From Palsa-89 sp963824345 (GTDB taxonomy: Bacteria; Acidobacteriota; Terriglobia; Bryobacterales; Bryobacteraceae): 64,000 bases of DNA. Location of the stretch: contig CAWGOZ010000023.1 in NCBI GenBank assembly GCA_963824345.1, positions 62,001-126,000 of the forward strand, read 5' to 3'. The notes beneath the pieces are model-generated. The model ran no database searches. It saw only the letters and a list, made by a program, of their open reading frames with translations, and was not told the DNA's origin. This document shows positions 50,345-59,488 of this stretch, in pieces. The translations under genes were made by a program, and so were the position numbers. Every line of letters starts with the position of its first letter. The first letter of the stretch is position 1.

Positions 50345-52006
50345 ATGCAGCTTGAAGAGACACAGTCGTCGACGCGAAGGCGGCCTTTGGATATCGACGA
50401 TTACGTCGACATTTTGCGCCGTAACAGGGCCTGGATTGTGATGCCATTGTTCGTGGCGCTGGTGGCGTCGGTAGTGATCGCCTACCTTTGGCCGGACACC
50501 TACATCTCGGTAGCGACCATCCGGGTGGCGCCGCCGCAAGTGCCGGAAAGCTTTGTGCCCGCGAATACCAATCAGGACATCCAAGGCCGCGTGAACGCGC
50601 TGGTGCAATTGATTCTCGATCGCGCCACGCTGACCAACATCATCAACACGCATGGCCTTTACAAGAAGAAGCTGGCACGAATGCCGATGGACGACGTCAT
50701 CGAAGAGATGAAGCTGTCGGACCTCCAGGTGGCGCCGGTGCGGCAGAGTTTAAACGCTGGACAGCGCGAAGCGGAACAGTACCCGGCCTTCGAGATCCGC
50801 TTTGCCTATAGCGAGCGCTTCACGGCGCAAAAGGTCACCACCGACCTGGTGGCACGGTTCCTGGAGGAGAACGTGCGCGAGGTCTCGCAGCAAGCTGTCT
50901 CGACTACTCAATTTCTCCAGGACCGGTGGGAGGAATCCAAGAAGAAGCTGAACGAGCTGGAACAGAAGTTGAGCGTGTTTCGCGCCCGGAACATGGGCCG
51001 ATTGCCCGAGGAACAGCAGAATAACTACCAGCAGCTCACCGCCATGCAGGCGCAGAAACTCAACTTGAACATGTCGATGAACCGGGTGAATCAGGAGCGG
51101 CTGCTGTATGAAAATCAACTGCGGATTTATCGCGGCCAACTGGCATCGCTCAAGGAGGGGAACGCGCCCGAGCAGGCAGCGGAGCGGCGCGACGATCCAT
51201 TAGCGGACAAGGACCACGAAATCGCGGGATACGAGGACTCGCTGGTGGCCGCGCGGGAGCGCTATAAGGAGAACCATCCCGATGTGCAAAGGCTGGTGAA
51301 CCTCCTGGCAGCGGCCAGGAGCCAACGTCAGGGGATGTTGAAGCCGGACCCGAGACCGCCGGACAACCCACCTCCGCGAGTGGCGAGCATACAGTTCCTT
51401 CGCGAGCAGCGCGACCTGGAAGCGGAAGCGCAAAGGACGCAAGGGCTGATTCAGGCCAAGGACGTCGAGATGGAAGACTATCGCAAACAGAACGCGCAGG
51501 TGGATGGGACGATCCGGAACTACGAGGCGCGCATCGAGAGCACTCCGGTCGGCATTCGGGAATACGACGAGCTGATTCGGGATCGTGACCTGGCCAAGAA
51601 AGACTACGAAGATCTGGACCGGCGATTGAACAGCTCCGCAATGTCCACCGCGCTCCAGAACCGGCAGCAAGGAGAGCGTTTGGAGCAACTCGATCCACCC
51701 TCGTTGCCGCAAACACCGGCGCAGCCAAAACGTCCGCTCATGATTGCCGTGGGAACGAGCGTCGGCATGCTGCTGGGCCTGTGCCTGGCAGGCGTGAAGG
51801 AAGTGCGCAACCGGGCGCTGCACAATGTGAAAGACATTCGAGCGTACTCGCAGATTTCCGTTCTGGGAAGTATCGGATTGTTCGAACGCGCTGAAACGAA
51901 GCAGCGGCGGCGGCTTGCGGCCTGGCTGAGGTGGTCGGGGGGGTGCGTGGCGGGCGTGGTCATCATGTTAGGGTCGGTCGCGCATTATTACGCGACGAGA
52001 AGTTAG
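50345..52006 (+). CDS. Polysaccharide co-polymerase, Wzz/GumC-like
   Basis: This 553-residue protein has two membrane helices (about residues 35-55 and 530-550) flanking a long periplasmic region with coiled coils, the layout of Wzz/GumC chain-length determinants. The N-terminus DIDDYVDILRRNRAWIVMP and the proline-rich segment before the second helix (PSLPQTPAQPKRP) are diagnostic. It controls polymer length together with the separate ATPase encoded 10 bases downstream. The kinase domain found in Wzc is not fused here. Confidence 0.9.
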   Translation: MQLEETQSSTRRRPLDIDDYVDILRRNRAWIVMPLFVALVASVVIAYLWPDTYISVATIRVAPPQVPESFVPANTNQDIQGRVNALVQLILDRATLTNIINTHGLYKKKLARMPMDDVIEEMKLSDLQVAPVRQSLNAGQREAEQYPAFEIRFAYSERFTAQKVTTDLVARFLEENVREVSQQAVSTTQFLQDRWEESKKKLNELEQKLSVFRARNMGRLPEEQQNNYQQLTAMQAQKLNLNMSMNRVNQERLLYENQLRIYRGQLASLKEGNAPEQAAERRDDPLADKDHEIAGYEDSLVAARERYKENHPDVQRLVNLLAAARSQRQGMLKPDPRPPDNPPPRVASIQFLREQRDLEAEAQRTQGLIQAKDVEMEDYRKQNAQVDGTIRNYEARIESTPVGIREYDELIRDRDLAKKDYEDLDRRLNSSAMSTALQNRQQGERLEQLDPPSLPQTPAQPKRPLMIAVGTSVGMLLGLCLAGVKEVRNRALHNVKDIRAYSQISVLGSIGLFERAETKQRRRLAAWLRWSGGCVAGVVIMLGSVAHYYATRS

Positions 52007-52015
52007 GAGAGAAGC

Positions 52016-52738
52016 ATGACACGAAATACCGCGGCAGGCGCGGCGCTGGCTGCCGATCCCGAACAGTTGAATTTCGATTCCCTGCGGAGGGTCGCCTTTC
52101 GGCCGGCGCCGGAAGCCATCATTCTGGATCCCTTGCGTGCTTCCGAGGCGCTCAGCGAAGAGTTTGGAACATTGCGAACCAGCCTCGCCCACGTGAAAGC
52201 GGAGCGGGGTATCCGCACGCTGTTGGTCACTAGTTCGTCACCCGGCGAAGGTAAATCCTTTGCGGCTTCGAATCTGGCGCTGGCCGAAGCGCAACTGGCG
52301 GACAATCCGACGCTGCTGTGCGATTTCGATCTGCGGCAGCCCAGCCTGCACCGTATCTTTCAGATTGATCGCAGCCCGGGAATCGGCCAGTACTTGTTAG
52401 GGCAAGCCGGCCTGGCGGAAACGATCCAGCGCATCGGGGAAACCAACCTGTTCGTGATGACGGCCGGCGATCCGGTGGTGAACCCCCTTGGATTGTTGCA
52501 CTTGCAGCAGACTCGGCGTCTGCTCGAACACCTGGCCAGCCGCTTCAACAGCGTAATTCTGGATAGCGCTTCGCTCGCGACGGCCTCCGACGCCAGCCTG
52601 CTCGCCACATTGGTGGATGGAACGCTGTTGGTCGCCCGCCTGGGCCAAACCAAGGTGGAAGCGATGGACCGTGCGATTCAGTGGCTCGGCCAGAATAACA
52701 TTCTCGGAATCATCGCCAATGGAGGACCGCGGGGATAA
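52016..52738 (+). CDS. CpsD/BY-kinase-like ATPase of the EPS module
   Basis: The 240-residue protein is a P-loop ATPase related to bacterial tyrosine kinases: Walker A SSPGEGKSF, Walker A' LLCDFDLRQPSLH and Walker B VILDSASL. These ATPases pair with Wzz-type proteins and regulate polymer synthesis. It lacks the C-terminal tyrosine cluster that such kinases phosphorylate; I count only one Tyr in the whole chain. A role as an assembly ATPase without autophosphorylation is therefore likely. The start ATG at 52016 follows AGGAGAG. Confidence 0.87.
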   Translation: MTRNTAAGAALAADPEQLNFDSLRRVAFRPAPEAIILDPLRASEALSEEFGTLRTSLAHVKAERGIRTLLVTSSSPGEGKSFAASNLALAEAQLADNPTLLCDFDLRQPSLHRIFQIDRSPGIGQYLLGQAGLAETIQRIGETNLFVMTAGDPVVNPLGLLHLQQTRRLLEHLASRFNSVILDSASLATASDASLLATLVDGTLLVARLGQTKVEAMDRAIQWLGQNNILGIIANGGPRG

Positions 52739-52869
52739 ATCGCGGGCTGTGCGAAACTCGCCCTGTGTCGCCCATCCGGCACACTAGTTCGCCCTGCCAA
52801 CTTCAGCTAGAATGGGACATTCGGTGTTTGGCGCTGCCAGACGATGCGGTGAAAGGTACACTGTTTAAA

Positions 52870-55821
52870 ATGATTTTTCTCAGGCTGGGCGGCCTGCGAG
52901 CCTGGATGCTTTGCTCCCTCGCTGTACTCGCCATGGTTGGAGTTCGTCAGGCCGCGGCCCAGAATCAAGCCAGCCCTCAGCAGCCAGCGCAGCAGCAACA
53001 ACAGCCCCCCAAGCCTCCCAATCCTTTTGAGACCGTCCCGCAGGGTAAAGAGGAGCCCCCCAAGCCAGCCCAACCCGCGCAGCCAACGGCGCCTCCGGTA
53101 GCCGTGCCCGAGGCGCCGCGAGCGACGCGCCCCGGTCTACCGCCCCAAAACGTTATCGAAGGCATCGAGTTCCGCGGCGCCCGCCGCGTCCGCCAGGACA
53201 CCTTGCTGGCGCTTATCTTTTCGAAAAAGGGCGACCGGCTGGATGAAGACGCCCTGCACCGCGACTTCATGGCGCTGTGGAATAGCGGGCGCTTTGATGA
53301 CCTGCGGATCGAGCGCGAGGCTGGCAAGGAAGGCTGGATCATTCGCTTTGTCGTGGTGGAGCGGCCGGTAGTGCGGACCATCAAGTACGAGGGCAACAAA
53401 TCCGTCAGTGTGTCCGATATCCTGGACCGCTACAAGGACAAGAAGGTCGGCCTGGTGGTGGAATCGCAGTACGACCCCAACAGGGTGCAGCGGGCCAAGA
53501 ACGTGCTGCTGGAACTGCTGGCAGAGCATGGCCATCTTTCCGCCAAGGTGGACCCCCAGATCCGCCGCGTTCCTCCCTCTTCCTTGGAGCTCACCTTCAA
53601 GATCGATGAAGGCCCCAAAGTGAAGGTTGGCGAGATCGATATCGAGGGTAATACCGTTTTCAGCGATAAGGAAGTGATCCGCGCGATGAAGAACCTGCAT
53701 CCGTTCGGCATCCCGCACTCGATCCTGTTCGAGAGTCTGTTCGCCAAGACCTACGATCCAAGCAAGCTCGATGAAGACAAGAGCCGCGTGCAGGTTTTTT
53801 ATCAGGAGCACGGCTATTTCACGGCGCGTGTAACGGAATCGACGGTGACGATGGTTAAGACCCCCGGTAGCAAAGGCTTCCTGCACATACCGTTCACGGG
53901 CGGCAAGCCGGGGACGAACGCCGATCTGACAGTTTCGATCGAAGAAGGCAAACTCTACCATCTGAACAACATCACCTTCACCGGCGTTAAGTTTTTCCGC
54001 ACCCCGGAGGCGTTGATGACGCCCCTGTTCCAGATGGCCAAGGGCGACGTTTTCTCGACCGCGAAATTGCGCAAAGGCCTGGAGAACATGCGCAAGCTGT
54101 ACGGCGACTTCGGCTTCATCGATTTCGTGGCCGAGCCGTCGTTCGATCCCATGCCCAACAGCGGACTGATGGATATGTCGCTGTCGGTGGACGAAGGCCA
54201 CCAATTCTTCGTCCGGCGCATCGATTTTTCGGGCAACAACACTACGCGCGACAAAATAATCCGGCGCCAGCTGCTGATTGACGAAGGCCAGATCTTCAAC
54301 AATCGCCTGTGGGAACTCAGCATCCTGCGTCTGAACCAACTCGGTTACTTTGAGCCGTTGAAAGCCGAAGACGCGGCCGACATCAAGCGCGACACCAAGA
54401 CCAACACGGTGGACATCACGCTGAAGGTGAGAGAGCGCGGCAAGAACGCCATCCAATTGAACGGAGGCGTATCCGGCATCGCGGGCAGCTTTATCGGCGC
54501 GTCCTACTCCACCGCCAATTTTCTCGGTTTAGGCGAGACCTTAAGCCTGAGTTCGCAACTGGGTACCCGCCTGAGGGAAGTTCGGTTCGGGTTCACGGAG
54601 CCCTACTTCCTGGACCACGCGATCCAGACCGGATTCACGCTGTATATTCAGCGCTACAACTACAACCAGGCGCAGGAAGCCTCCATCCTGGCCGGGACCA
54701 ACCTGATTGGGTATTACAATTCGCTCGGCACGCAGAACCTGCTGAACTACGTTCAGAACGGGTACGGCGGAACGATCTTTGCGGCGTATCCGCTGAAGCG
54801 CAGCTTCGCCCGCCTGGGGCTGAGCTACGGGTATAACATTTCCAACCTCAAGACACTGACCACCGCCGCCACCAATTACTTCGATTACCTGGATTTCGAG
54901 GGTGTGGGCGGACCGAATCAATTGACCGGAATCCGCACCAGCACCGTCACCCCGTCGTATACCTACAACAGCGTCAATAACCCCATCAATCCATCCGGCG
55001 GGCGATCGATATATTTTGCGCTGGCATTTTCGGGCAGCGAACTGGGCGGGAACGTCAACACCATTCAGCCCACCATCGACGTGAAGTATTTCCGTCCCGG
55101 ATTGAAGAAAGGCCACGTCATCGGGATGCATCTCTCGGCGCGGCTCCTGACCGGGTATGGAGGCAAGGTGGCGCCTCCCTTCACGCGCTATTTCATGGGC
55201 GGCGAGAACGACGTTCGCGGCTTCAACATCTGGACCATTAGCCCAATCGTGTACTTGCCCAGCGATGTCGCAACCATCGTGGTTTATAACAACGACGGCA
55301 CGCAGCGTACCCAAAAAGGCGTCCCGTTGACCATGACGGTCCCCTCCTATCAGGTCACTTTCCCGGGCGGCGACACGAATGTGGTGGGTAATTTCGAATA
55401 CCGGATTCCGATCGTCGGACCGATCACGCTCGCGATTTTCGCCGACGCCGGCATGGACCGCCTGCTGTTCCCCGGACAGCTCAAGCAGAACCCGGGACGA
55501 ATTGCGCAGCTCAATCAGGAATTCCCGCAGGCCGGCTTCACTGGCGAAGCCTATGTTCAGCCGGGCTCCCAAAAGATCCGCACTTCCACCGGAGTGGAGC
55601 TTCAAGTTTTGATGCCGGTGGTGAACGCACCGTTCCGCGTCTATTGGGCCTACAACCCCACTCGCTTCGAAGGCACTCTGCTAGCCCCCATCGTCGCCGA
55701 CAGATCGTATTTCCCGAACGCCACCACGTATAATAACGCTATCAGTTCCATTGGGGCGGTGCTCCCCTATAGCGTCGAACGCTCGGCCATGTTCCGCTTC
55801 ACGGTGGGGCGGACGTTCTGA
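52870..55821 (+). CDS. bamA: Outer-membrane assembly factor BamA
   Basis: BamA inserts beta-barrel proteins into the outer membrane. The 983-residue protein has a signal peptide, a Gln/Pro-rich linker (about 25-85), five POTRA-type repeats from about residue 95 (IEGIEFRGARRVRQDTLL; VGEIDIEGNTVFSDKEV; VRRIDFSGNNTTRDKII), and a C-terminal 16-strand barrel ending in Phe (MFRFTVGRTF). The conserved VRGF of barrel loop 6 is present. ATG at 52870 starts the signal peptide; the frame upstream to 52765 is not credible as protein. skp follows by 65 bases. Confidence 0.95.
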   Translation: MIFLRLGGLRAWMLCSLAVLAMVGVRQAAAQNQASPQQPAQQQQQPPKPPNPFETVPQGKEEPPKPAQPAQPTAPPVAVPEAPRATRPGLPPQNVIEGIEFRGARRVRQDTLLALIFSKKGDRLDEDALHRDFMALWNSGRFDDLRIEREAGKEGWIIRFVVVERPVVRTIKYEGNKSVSVSDILDRYKDKKVGLVVESQYDPNRVQRAKNVLLELLAEHGHLSAKVDPQIRRVPPSSLELTFKIDEGPKVKVGEIDIEGNTVFSDKEVIRAMKNLHPFGIPHSILFESLFAKTYDPSKLDEDKSRVQVFYQEHGYFTARVTESTVTMVKTPGSKGFLHIPFTGGKPGTNADLTVSIEEGKLYHLNNITFTGVKFFRTPEALMTPLFQMAKGDVFSTAKLRKGLENMRKLYGDFGFIDFVAEPSFDPMPNSGLMDMSLSVDEGHQFFVRRIDFSGNNTTRDKIIRRQLLIDEGQIFNNRLWELSILRLNQLGYFEPLKAEDAADIKRDTKTNTVDITLKVRERGKNAIQLNGGVSGIAGSFIGASYSTANFLGLGETLSLSSQLGTRLREVRFGFTEPYFLDHAIQTGFTLYIQRYNYNQAQEASILAGTNLIGYYNSLGTQNLLNYVQNGYGGTIFAAYPLKRSFARLGLSYGYNISNLKTLTTAATNYFDYLDFEGVGGPNQLTGIRTSTVTPSYTYNSVNNPINPSGGRSIYFALAFSGSELGGNVNTIQPTIDVKYFRPGLKKGHVIGMHLSARLLTGYGGKVAPPFTRYFMGGENDVRGFNIWTISPIVYLPSDVATIVVYNNDGTQRTQKGVPLTMTVPSYQVTFPGGDTNVVGNFEYRIPIVGPITLAIFADAGMDRLLFPGQLKQNPGRIAQLNQEFPQAGFTGEAYVQPGSQKIRTSTGVELQVLMPVVNAPFRVYWAYNPTRFEGTLLAPIVADRSYFPNATTYNNAISSIGAVLPYSVERSAMFRFTVGRTF

Positions 55822-55886
55822 CGGCGAGGCTCCCAGCGGGCTGGATTGGATAGAATAAATTGATTTTCGAGTTGAGGAGCTTTATT

Positions 55887-56498
55887 GTGAAAAAGCTATT
55901 TCTGTGGCCCGTGCTGGCATTGGCCGCCACCCTGACTGTTCAAGCCCAGAGCAAGGTAGCGGCGATCAACATTCAGGCCGCCATTGTCGGCACCCGGGAC
56001 GGCCAGAAGGCGGCCGCCGAGTTGAACGCCAAGATGCAGCCCAAGAAGCGCGAACTGGAGCAGAGGCAGAACGACATAAATTCTTTGCAGGACCAGCTCA
56101 ACAAGGGTCAGAACACCATGAGCGAGGCGGCCAAAGCCGATTTATACAAAAATATCGAGGCCAAGAAAAAGACCCTGCAGCGAGAAGTGGAAGACGCCCA
56201 GGCCGATCTCGAAGCCGACCAGAACAAATTGATGCAACAGCTGGGCCAAAAAATTGTCGCGGTGATCGAGCGTTACGCGCGAGATAACGGCTTCACGATG
56301 GTGGTAGATGTCGGCAATCCCAACACGCCGGTGATCTACGCTTCGCCCAGCGTCGAAATCACCAAGGAAGTGATCGAGCTGTACGACAAAGCCTCCGCTT
56401 CCGGCAGCGCTCCAGCTCCCACCACGTCCGCACCCAAGGCTCCCGCAGCTACTCCGGCTGCTCCGAAGCCCGCTCCAGCGAAGCCCGCCGGGCAGTAG
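55887..56498 (+). CDS. skp: Periplasmic chaperone Skp/OmpH
   Basis: Skp holds unfolded outer-membrane proteins in the periplasm for BamA. The 203-residue protein has a signal peptide ending QAQ, the short beta segment KVAAINIQAAI, a long helical hairpin (about 45-130, highly charged), and the closing DNGFTMVVDVG strand. The tail after residue 170 is Pro/Ala/Lys-rich. The start is GTG at 55887, chosen because GAGGAG precedes it and the signal peptide begins there. It lies just after bamA, as usual. Confidence 0.92.
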   Translation: MKKLFLWPVLALAATLTVQAQSKVAAINIQAAIVGTRDGQKAAAELNAKMQPKKRELEQRQNDINSLQDQLNKGQNTMSEAAKADLYKNIEAKKKTLQREVEDAQADLEADQNKLMQQLGQKIVAVIERYARDNGFTMVVDVGNPNTPVIYASPSVEITKEVIELYDKASASGSAPAPTTSAPKAPAATPAAPKPAPAKPAGQ

Positions 56499-56517
56499 CG
56501 CCGGCAGTGATTGCTTC

Positions 56518-57219
56518 GTGCGAGTAGAGCTTGCGAGCGGCCGTAAGCTGCGTGACCGCAACAAACCCGCATACCGGCTGGCCCATTGGCCAATCTGGAT
56601 TTTCGTTTTCTTCATCGCGCCCGGTCCAGCTACCTTCGATCTGTTCGAGCGCGGCTTTGACCGGCGTAAGCTGATTTGGCTGGCCATCGTGATCGTAGGA
56701 ACTGGCCTGGCTGCGCTGCGCGGCCAATTGCCCGGCGTGGAACCGCGGCCTTACATCATCCGCTTCGTCGAAGACAAACCAAACCCGCTGTATCGCCGCA
56801 CCTGCTACACCTTCGCCTGGAGCATCGTAATTACGTTCGCAGTGCTGAACTTCGCCGGGCTCGCCGTGGCGGTGGCGACCGGCATGTGGCGTCTGAAGCA
56901 GATTTATGACTACGCGTATTTTCCGGTCGCCGGGGCCATCTGGGCGCTGGGCGCGGCTGGCCTGCTCCCGCGCGTCAAGGCATCCACCAAGGGCGAAGGA
57001 CACGAGCGGCGCTATTTCTACGGCGCGGTATGGGCATCCTGCGTCGCGCAGCCGGTGCTTGGAATCCTCTGGAAGGTGCTTCCGCACTCTCGATTGGCGG
57101 ACAGTTTCAAATTGGCGGTGTTTTCGGGGATTCTGGCGCTATTCGGATGGCTGGCACGTCACGGATGGTTGCCCAGAACCCGTCCGATCCTCCCGGGGGA
57201 AATGGCCATCTCGGATTAG
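56518..57219 (+). CDS. Hypothetical membrane protein, 233 residues
   Basis: I do not recognise a family. The protein has about five or six hydrophobic segments (WPIWIFVFFIAPG; KLIWLAIVIVGTGLAAL; SIVITFAVLNFAGLAVAVA; VAGAIWALGAAGLL; LAVFSGILALFGWLA) and charged loops between them. The N-terminal 20 residues are basic. It is probably an inner-membrane protein. It starts with GTG at 56518, 20 bases after skp, on the same strand, so it may share that operon. Codon use fits the neighbours. Confidence 0.7.
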   Translation: MRVELASGRKLRDRNKPAYRLAHWPIWIFVFFIAPGPATFDLFERGFDRRKLIWLAIVIVGTGLAALRGQLPGVEPRPYIIRFVEDKPNPLYRRTCYTFAWSIVITFAVLNFAGLAVAVATGMWRLKQIYDYAYFPVAGAIWALGAAGLLPRVKASTKGEGHERRYFYGAVWASCVAQPVLGILWKVLPHSRLADSFKLAVFSGILALFGWLARHGWLPRTRPILPGEMAISD

Positions 57220-57241
57220 CCCCCGGGTATTGCGCTACGAG

Positions 57242-57258
57242 ATGGTGCGTATTACCAT
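57242..57258 (+). promoter_or_regulatory. Inverted repeat upstream of the toxin-antitoxin pair
   Basis: ATGGT (57242-57246) and ACCAT (57254-57258) form a perfect 5-base inverted repeat around GCGTATT, ending 6 bases before the antitoxin start at 57265. Ribbon-helix-helix antitoxins bind short palindromes at their own promoters, so this is a candidate autoregulatory operator. The arms are short and the assignment rests on position. Confidence 0.4.
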
Positions 57259-57264
57259 ACACTC

Positions 57265-57507
57265 ATGCAAACAATTTCGCTCAAGCTTCCTGAAGACCTC
57301 CTGGCTCATCTCAACAACGAGGCGAAGGCGAGGGGCGTGACGAAATCGTGGCTGGTTCGGGAGAGTTTGGAAAAGGCTCTGCGGAAGCCATCGCCGAGCG
57401 GCGTTGTGTCGTGTTACGACTTAGCTCGCGACCTTGCCGGTACAGTGAAAGGCTTGCCCAAGGATCTCGCCGAGAGTCCAAAATACATGCAAGGCTTTGG
57501 CCAGTGA
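57265..57507 (+). CDS. Ribbon-helix-helix antitoxin, VapB-type
   Basis: This 80-residue protein has an N-terminal ribbon-helix-helix DNA-binding unit (ISLKLPEDLLAHLNNEA, then VTKSWLVRESLEKAL) and a C-terminal tail that would wrap the toxin. It should neutralise the PIN protein and repress the operon. Its stop overlaps the toxin start by 4 bases (GTGA), typical of type II toxin-antitoxin genes, ensuring coupled translation with antitoxin first. Confidence 0.88.
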   Translation: MQTISLKLPEDLLAHLNNEAKARGVTKSWLVRESLEKALRKPSPSGVVSCYDLARDLAGTVKGLPKDLAESPKYMQGFGQ

Positions 57508-57923
57508 CGAAAGGTCCCGGCCTATTGGACACGGGGCCGCTGGTAAGCTTCCTTGCCGACGGGCTAAGGCATCATACGTGGGCGGTGGAGCACTGGAAAC
57601 GGATGCGGCCACCGCTACTGACGTGCGAGCCGGTCCTGACGGAGGCGGCCTTCCTCTTGAAACGGGAGGGAAGCGACACCGATGCCCTCTTTAAGTTGTT
57701 GGAGCGGGGAGTGATTCGTATCGCGCTGGCCGTGCAGGAGGAGCAGGCGGATCTACGGGCCCTGATGCGACGCTATAGCAACAAGCCCATGTCGTTGGCG
57801 GACGCCTGTCTGGTGCGACTCTCTGAAATCCATGCCGACGGGGAAGTTTTCACCCTGGACTCCGATTTTCGCATCTACCGGCGGCACGGCAACAAAGTTA
57901 TTCCAGTGCGGATGCCAGGTTAG
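57504..57923 (+). CDS. PIN-domain toxin, VapC-type ribonuclease
   Basis: The 139-residue PIN protein carries the acidic residues of the metal site: Asp9 (LLDTGPL), Glu47 (LTEAAFLL), Asp100 (SLADACLV) and Asp119 or Asp121 (TLDSDFRIYR). VapC toxins cleave tRNA or rRNA when freed from antitoxin. The start is GTG at 57504, overlapping the antitoxin stop; longer in-frame starts upstream lie inside the antitoxin gene. The full catalytic set suggests the toxin is functional, but its target cannot be inferred. Confidence 0.88.
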   Translation: MTKGPGLLDTGPLVSFLADGLRHHTWAVEHWKRMRPPLLTCEPVLTEAAFLLKREGSDTDALFKLLERGVIRIALAVQEEQADLRALMRRYSNKPMSLADACLVRLSEIHADGEVFTLDSDFRIYRRHGNKVIPVRMPG

Positions 57924-57938
57924 AGGCGCAGTTGCTCG

Positions 57939-57960
57939 GCCTCGACCTAAGAGAGCCGGT
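57939..57960. repeat. Degenerate single-arm copy of the dispersed repeat
   Basis: GCCTCGACCTAAGAGAGCCG followed by GT aligns with GCCGCGACCGTAAGGGAGCC followed by GGT with two substitutions and one deleted base. It begins 16 bases after the toxin stop, in the gap before the transglycosylase gene. It is the most diverged copy and could be chance. Confidence 0.35.
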
Positions 57961-58018
57961 TTGCTCTCCACGCCCCCAGGTTGAAATGCGTCACAATGGT
58001 TGGGTGCCCTCTCGCCTC

Positions 58019-58660
58019 ATGAAGCTGGTGTTGTGTTTTGTTGCGGTTGCGCTTGCGGCGCAGGCCGGAGAATTTGTCGTGCTTTCGAACGGCTTCCGTA
58101 TTCACGCCGTCAGCCACTCCTCCGATGGACCTGTCCTCCGGATCCAGACCAACCAGGGCGTGATTGAAATTCAGGCAGACACCGTAGCGGCCTTCGAGCG
58201 GGAAGAATATGCTCCAGCCGTGGCAGAACCGGCGCCGGTCGCTCGCAAGGCGAATCCGACAGCCCAGGAGCTGATCACGCAGGCCGCCCTTCACGCCGGC
58301 CTCCCACCCGCCTTCGTACGGAGCATCGCTCGAGCCGAATCGGGTTACCGCCTGGACGCCGTCTCGCCAAAAGGCGCCATCGGATTGATGCAGTTGATGC
58401 CGGCAACGGCCGCCGCACTGAACGCCGATCCGCTGGATCCAGCGCAGAACGCCGACGCCGGCGCCAGGTACCTGCGCGCGCTGCTCGAGAAATATGAGAA
58501 CGATCCGCATCAAGTCTCCAAAGCCGTGGCCGCTTACAACGCCGGCCCGGCGGCGGTCGACAAGTATGACGGCGTTCCGCCCTACGCCGAGACCACTCAA
58601 TACGTGAAGCGCGTGCTGAAGCAATACGAAAAAGAGCAAGCCCGGCAGAAAGCCGATTGA
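58019..58660 (+). CDS. Lytic transglycosylase, SLT domain
   Basis: The 213-residue secreted protein has a signal peptide (MKLVLCFVAVALAAQAGE), a short N-terminal beta region (VVLSNGFRIHAVSH) and a lysozyme-like SLT domain from about residue 85. The catalytic Glu is in ARAESGYR, and GAIGLMQLMPATA and AVAAYNAGPAAVDKY are the other family motifs. It cleaves peptidoglycan between MurNAc and GlcNAc. ATG at 58019 starts the signal peptide; ATG at 57986 would add an implausible N-terminus. hemD starts 3 bases after the stop. Confidence 0.9.
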   Translation: MKLVLCFVAVALAAQAGEFVVLSNGFRIHAVSHSSDGPVLRIQTNQGVIEIQADTVAAFEREEYAPAVAEPAPVARKANPTAQELITQAALHAGLPPAFVRSIARAESGYRLDAVSPKGAIGLMQLMPATAAALNADPLDPAQNADAGARYLRALLEKYENDPHQVSKAVAAYNAGPAAVDKYDGVPPYAETTQYVKRVLKQYEKEQARQKAD

Positions 58661-58663
58661 TTG

Positions 58664-59488
58664 ATGCCGTTCGATGGCCTGCGGGTGGTCTCGTTCGAGA
58701 GCCGTCGCGCCACCGAGATGGGCGAGTTGATTCGCAGGCAGGGCGGCGATCCGTTCCTAGCCCCATCCATGCGCGAAGCTCGCATCGAGAACAATCTGGA
58801 AGCATTCGAATTTGCCGAGCGGTTGTTCGCGGGCCAGTTCGATCTAATGATTTTTCTCACCGGCGTCGGCACCAGGGCGCTGGATAAAGTGCTGGCGTCG
58901 CGCTATCCGGCGGGGATGTTCGCCGAAGCGTTGCGCAAAATCACTGTGGCCGCGCGGGGCCCAAAACCTCTAGCAGCGCTGCGCGAGATGCAGGTACCGG
59001 TAGCGGTGACCGCGCCCGAGCCAAACACCTGGCGCGAATTATTGACCGCGTTGAAAGGCCGGCCCGAGCGGAAAATCGCGGTGCAGGAATACGGGAAATC
59101 GAATAGCGAACTTCTGGAGGCGTTGCGCGCAAGGGGCGCCGAGGTAACGGCTGTGCGGGTCTATCAATGGGATTTGCCCGAAGATGTCGCGCCGCTGCGT
59201 GAAGCCGTGCACCGGATTGCCGAGGATCGGGCCGATGTCGCGATGTTCACCACCTCCATTCAATTGCCGCATTTATTTCGGATCGCGGCGGAAGAACAAC
59301 TGCAGGACTCGATGCAGCAGGCGCTACACCGCATGGTGATCGCATCCATCGGCCCGACCACCACCGAGACTCTGGAGGAGTTCGGACTCGCGGCCGACAT
59401 AACCCCCAGCCATCCGAAGATGGGGTTCCTGGTGAAGGAGACCGCCGAGCAAGCTGGAGCGATTCTGGAACGCAAACGTGCCCGATAA
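58664..59488 (+). CDS. hemD: Uroporphyrinogen-III synthase
   Basis: HemD closes hydroxymethylbilane to uroporphyrinogen III. The 274-residue protein has the two-lobed layout of the family, beginning GLRVVSFESRRATEMGELIRR (cut here) and with the weakly conserved IGPTTTETLEEFGL near the C-terminus that is the best diagnostic. HemD sequences are divergent, so the call rests on these ends and the length. A TTG is one codon upstream of the ATG at 58664. Its end overlaps the next start (GTG at 59478) by 11 bases. Confidence 0.85.
   Translation: MPFDGLRVVSFESRRATEMGELIRRQGGDPFLAPSMREARIENNLEAFEFAERLFAGQFDLMIFLTGVGTRALDKVLASRYPAGMFAEALRKITVAARGPKPLAALREMQVPVAVTAPEPNTWRELLTALKGRPERKIAVQEYGKSNSELLEALRARGAEVTAVRVYQWDLPEDVAPLREAVHRIAEDRADVAMFTTSIQLPHLFRIAAEEQLQDSMQQALHRMVIASIGPTTTETLEEFGLAADITPSHPKMGFLVKETAEQAGAILERKRAR

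Noticed and set aside
52739..52869. N-terminal extension of BamA from 52765
   Set aside because: The extension precedes a normal signal peptide and reads as non-coding; TAGAAT at 52808-52813 might instead be a weak -10, but no -35 is evident.
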